Source: Microbulbifer aggregans
Lineage (GTDB): Bacteria > Pseudomonadota > Gammaproteobacteria > Pseudomonadales > Cellvibrionaceae
Reading direction: 5' to 3'
Assembly (NCBI RefSeq): GCF_020524005.1
Contig: NZ_JAIVKK010000004.1
Span: 434,001 to 498,000, forward strand
DNA: 64,000 nucleotides
The notes beneath the pieces were generated by a model. That model was not told the origin of the DNA and ran no database searches. It was given only the letters and a program-made list of their open reading frames with translations. Numbering within the stretch: position 1 is the first letter of the stretch; each line of letters begins with the position of its first letter. This document shows, piece by piece, positions 62,410 to 64,000 of this stretch. Position numbers and translations under genes: made by a program.

Positions 62410-62894
62410 AAACAATTCAATCGTTGTGCTCGCACCAGTGGCAGGTAGACATCGGTCATCATCTCGGCCTCTGTTACCTCCGGGCCAACATTCACATAGT
62501 GAAAAATGATCGGGAAATCGGCCATCTGTTCATCGCTCTGTGGCAGCCAGGTGTTGTAGAGGTATTCCGCGGCGCTCACGTGTGCACGGGAACCCAGATG
62601 CCTGGCCACGGCACAGCGCATGGCCGGGATGACTTTTTCCACAACGCCGAAATGATTCGGCGCAACAGGTCCGGTTACCGATACACACAGATCCACCCGG
62701 TACTCATCTGGCGGGACAGCGAAGGGATCGTTGTAATGCAGGCCATAACTGCGATGTTCGGCAGAGGGCGGCAAACGGTTTTCCCGGCGCCAGGCAACAA
62801 GCTTCTGGATAGACTGGTGCTCCTCGGAGGGAGGCCCCTGATGTTCGACGACCGCCACGCGAGTCTCGGGGAATTGCACAATGCGGACTTCCAC
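62403..62894 (-). CDS. GyrI-like effector-binding protein
   Basis: The 163-residue protein is a stand-alone GyrI/SbmC-type effector-binding domain: VAVVEHQGP near the start, YGLHYNDPFAVPPDEYRVDLCVSV in the middle, and FPIIFHYVNVGP with a DVYLPL end. E. coli SbmC protects gyrase from toxins and alkylating agents; many members instead bind small molecules. It starts at GTG 62892-62894 with GGAG nine bases upstream. It is coupled to the YaeR-like gene by a seven-base overlap. Confidence 0.82.
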   Translation of the reverse strand: MEVRIVQFPETRVAVVEHQGPPSEEHQSIQKLVAWRRENRLPPSAEHRSYGLHYNDPFAVPPDEYRVDLCVSVTGPVAPNHFGVVEKVIPAMRCAVARHLGSRAHVSAAEYLYNTWLPQSDEQMADFPIIFHYVNVGPEVTEAEMMTDVYLPLVRAQRLNCLC

Positions 62895-63014
62895 GGATAA
62901 AGCTCCAGATTACAGAGTCAGACGGTCCCGACTGCCCTGGCAGGCAAGCGAAAATGTGAGCGGGGAAGTAAAGCAGATAAGGCGTGGACGGGCCAGCTTG
63001 GCGCCGGCGCGATT

Positions 63015-63959
63015 TCAGTCGAGAGACTTGAGTTTGCCTTTAAAGCTGTCGATATCCGGGTAGCCCTTTTCCTGCATGAGCGTGGATAACTCGCGGCCAA
63101 TACGCGCGAAGCAACCGACTCCCTCGCGCATCAGCTGGGTGCCGATCTGCACCGCACTGGCGCCACACAGAATATGCTCGAATGCGTCCGTTCCCGTCTT
63201 AACTCCGCCGCAGCCGATGATCGCAATGTCCTCTCGTAGCAAGGTGTAAAACTTGCGTACATTGGCGAGTGCAGTGGGCTTGATAAAGTCGCCACCGATA
63301 CCGCCAAAGCCGGATTTGGGTTTGATTACCACCGATTCAGTGTCCGTATCGACCACAAGGCCGTTGCCGATACTGTTCACGCAGGTCACGAATGCGATTG
63401 GGAAATCATTCAGTACCGCCGCCATCATGTCGAAGTGCGGCAAATCGAAATAGGGCGGCAGCTTTACCCCCAGTGGCTGGTCCACATGTTCGAATATGCG
63501 CTCCAGCAGCACGCGGCTCTGGTCAAAGTCGTACCCGGTTTGCGGTTTACCCGGCACATTGGGGCAGGACAGGTTCAGCTCAATTGCGGATATGGCCTCT
63601 TCCCTGGCCAGCGCCTTGATAATGTCGATATTGTCATCGTGGCTCAAACCAGATACCGACATGAAATAGGGTTTGCCAAAGGCCTGCGCGCGGCGCGCGT
63701 AATCCAGGTAATAGCGGTAGCCCTCGTTGGGCAGCCCCATGCTGTTGATACTGCCCCACGAAGTTTCCACGTAGCGCGGCTCGGGGTTGCCTGCGCGCTT
63801 CTCCAGCGTGGCGCTTTTACTGAGGATGGCACCGGCGTCACTGCCGCCAAGCGCATCGAGCTCGTCGGCGGTACTGCATACAGGCCCCGAGGCGTTGTAC
63901 AGGCAGGAGGCAAGGGGCGAACCCGCGATGGTAGTGGCAAGAGAGGCGGCTGGGGGCAT
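63015..63959 (-). CDS. pyrD: Dihydroorotate dehydrogenase, class 1A type
   Basis: The 314-residue soluble enzyme has NASGPVCSTADELDAL at the start, the catalytic Cys in ELNLSCPNVPGKPQTGYDF and the FMN-binding GCGGVKTGTDAFEHILCGA. The Cys base in NLSCPNVPGKPQ marks class 1 (1A, fumarate-linked); the membrane-bound class 2 enzyme usual in gammaproteobacteria uses Ser and has an N-terminal membrane helix, absent here. It makes orotate for pyrimidine synthesis. No clear ribosome-binding site precedes the ATG at 63959, so an upstream start beyond this window cannot be excluded. Confidence 0.88.
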   Translation of the reverse strand: MPPAASLATTIAGSPLASCLYNASGPVCSTADELDALGGSDAGAILSKSATLEKRAGNPEPRYVETSWGSINSMGLPNEGYRYYLDYARRAQAFGKPYFMSVSGLSHDDNIDIIKALAREEAISAIELNLSCPNVPGKPQTGYDFDQSRVLLERIFEHVDQPLGVKLPPYFDLPHFDMMAAVLNDFPIAFVTCVNSIGNGLVVDTDTESVVIKPKSGFGGIGGDFIKPTALANVRKFYTLLREDIAIIGCGGVKTGTDAFEHILCGASAVQIGTQLMREGVGCFARIGRELSTLMQEKGYPDIDSFKGKLKSLD

Positions 63960-64000
63960 ATCGGGGCCTAGTTCAGCAGTCAGGACAGAAGATGGCTCCT

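Noticed and set aside
1-64000. CRISPR arrays, tRNA or rRNA genes, insertion sequences, prophage or toxin-antitoxin pairs
   Set aside because: I looked for regular spacers, cloverleaf-like sequences, transposase or integrase motifs and small paired genes and saw none; a tRNA scan would be needed to be certain.

Overview
The window looks like a chromosomal segment of a GC-rich, aerobic, marine-type gammaproteobacterium. The best guess is Cellvibrionales (Microbulbifer or Saccharophagus-like). This rests on the gene families: an EF-P/EpmA/EpmB set, a FimX-like protein, a BioH-BioC fusion, several secreted or lipoprotein peptidases and a TonB-dependent receptor. There is no rRNA, tRNA, CRISPR array, phage or insertion sequence that I can see. 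Nearly all of it is ordinary, densely packed genome; no proviral or island-like block stands out.

Layout. 1-8.7 kb: start of a TonB-dependent receptor, a divergent transporter-like hybrid sensor kinase (CrbS/MxtR type), an MFS transporter with an HSL-family esterase, then a LuxR-type response regulator behind 3-hydroxybutyrate dehydrogenase. The kinase and regulator may form one split two-component pair, and a shared 13-base motif lies upstream of two of these units. 8.8-13.9 kb: two Tyr/His-rich lipoproteins, an AhpA/YtjB-like membrane protein divergent from serB, a class V aminotransferase and a 57-residue lipoprotein. 14.1-24.9 kb: an RND pump operon, an M1 peptidase lipoprotein, a FimX-like c-di-GMP protein and a large PilZ-like protein. 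A run of 21 C lies between the peptidase and fimX-like genes. 25-31.3 kb: epmB, efp and epmA, followed by a GNAT protein, cysE, srkA and an exported DUF4242 protein. 31.5-41.3 kb: a CadC-type regulator with TPRs, a FabH-like synthase, comF, and the biotin genes bioB-bioF-bioH/C behind a BirA-like operator, with bioD apart. 41.4-46.8 kb: an acyl-CoA dehydrogenase behind a PsrA-like palindrome, DUF3094, a nitroreductase, an EVE protein and a LytS/LytTR two-component pair.

46.9-54.5 kb holds the most interesting system: a tight five-gene operon of SWIM zinc-finger, DUF5691, MoxR AAA+ ATPase, DUF5682 and VWA proteins. Its chemistry is unknown to me. It resembles the E. coli yehLMPQ genes and the wider class of MoxR-VWA chaperone or conflict systems. 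54.7-64 kb: an HdeD-like membrane protein, a second M1 peptidase with an altered exopeptidase motif, an S15-family hydrolase, an exported HExxH peptidase, a YaeR-like VOC protein with a GyrI-like protein, and a class 1A dihydroorotate dehydrogenase.

Four copies of a roughly 95-115 base nested-hairpin repeat sit at gene 3' ends (6.9, 7.1, 26.9 and 33.5 kb), plus one REP-like perfect inverted repeat at 4.6 kb. Many genes use GTG or TTG starts backed by good ribosome-binding sites. All family assignments were made by reading the sequence; no database search was run.
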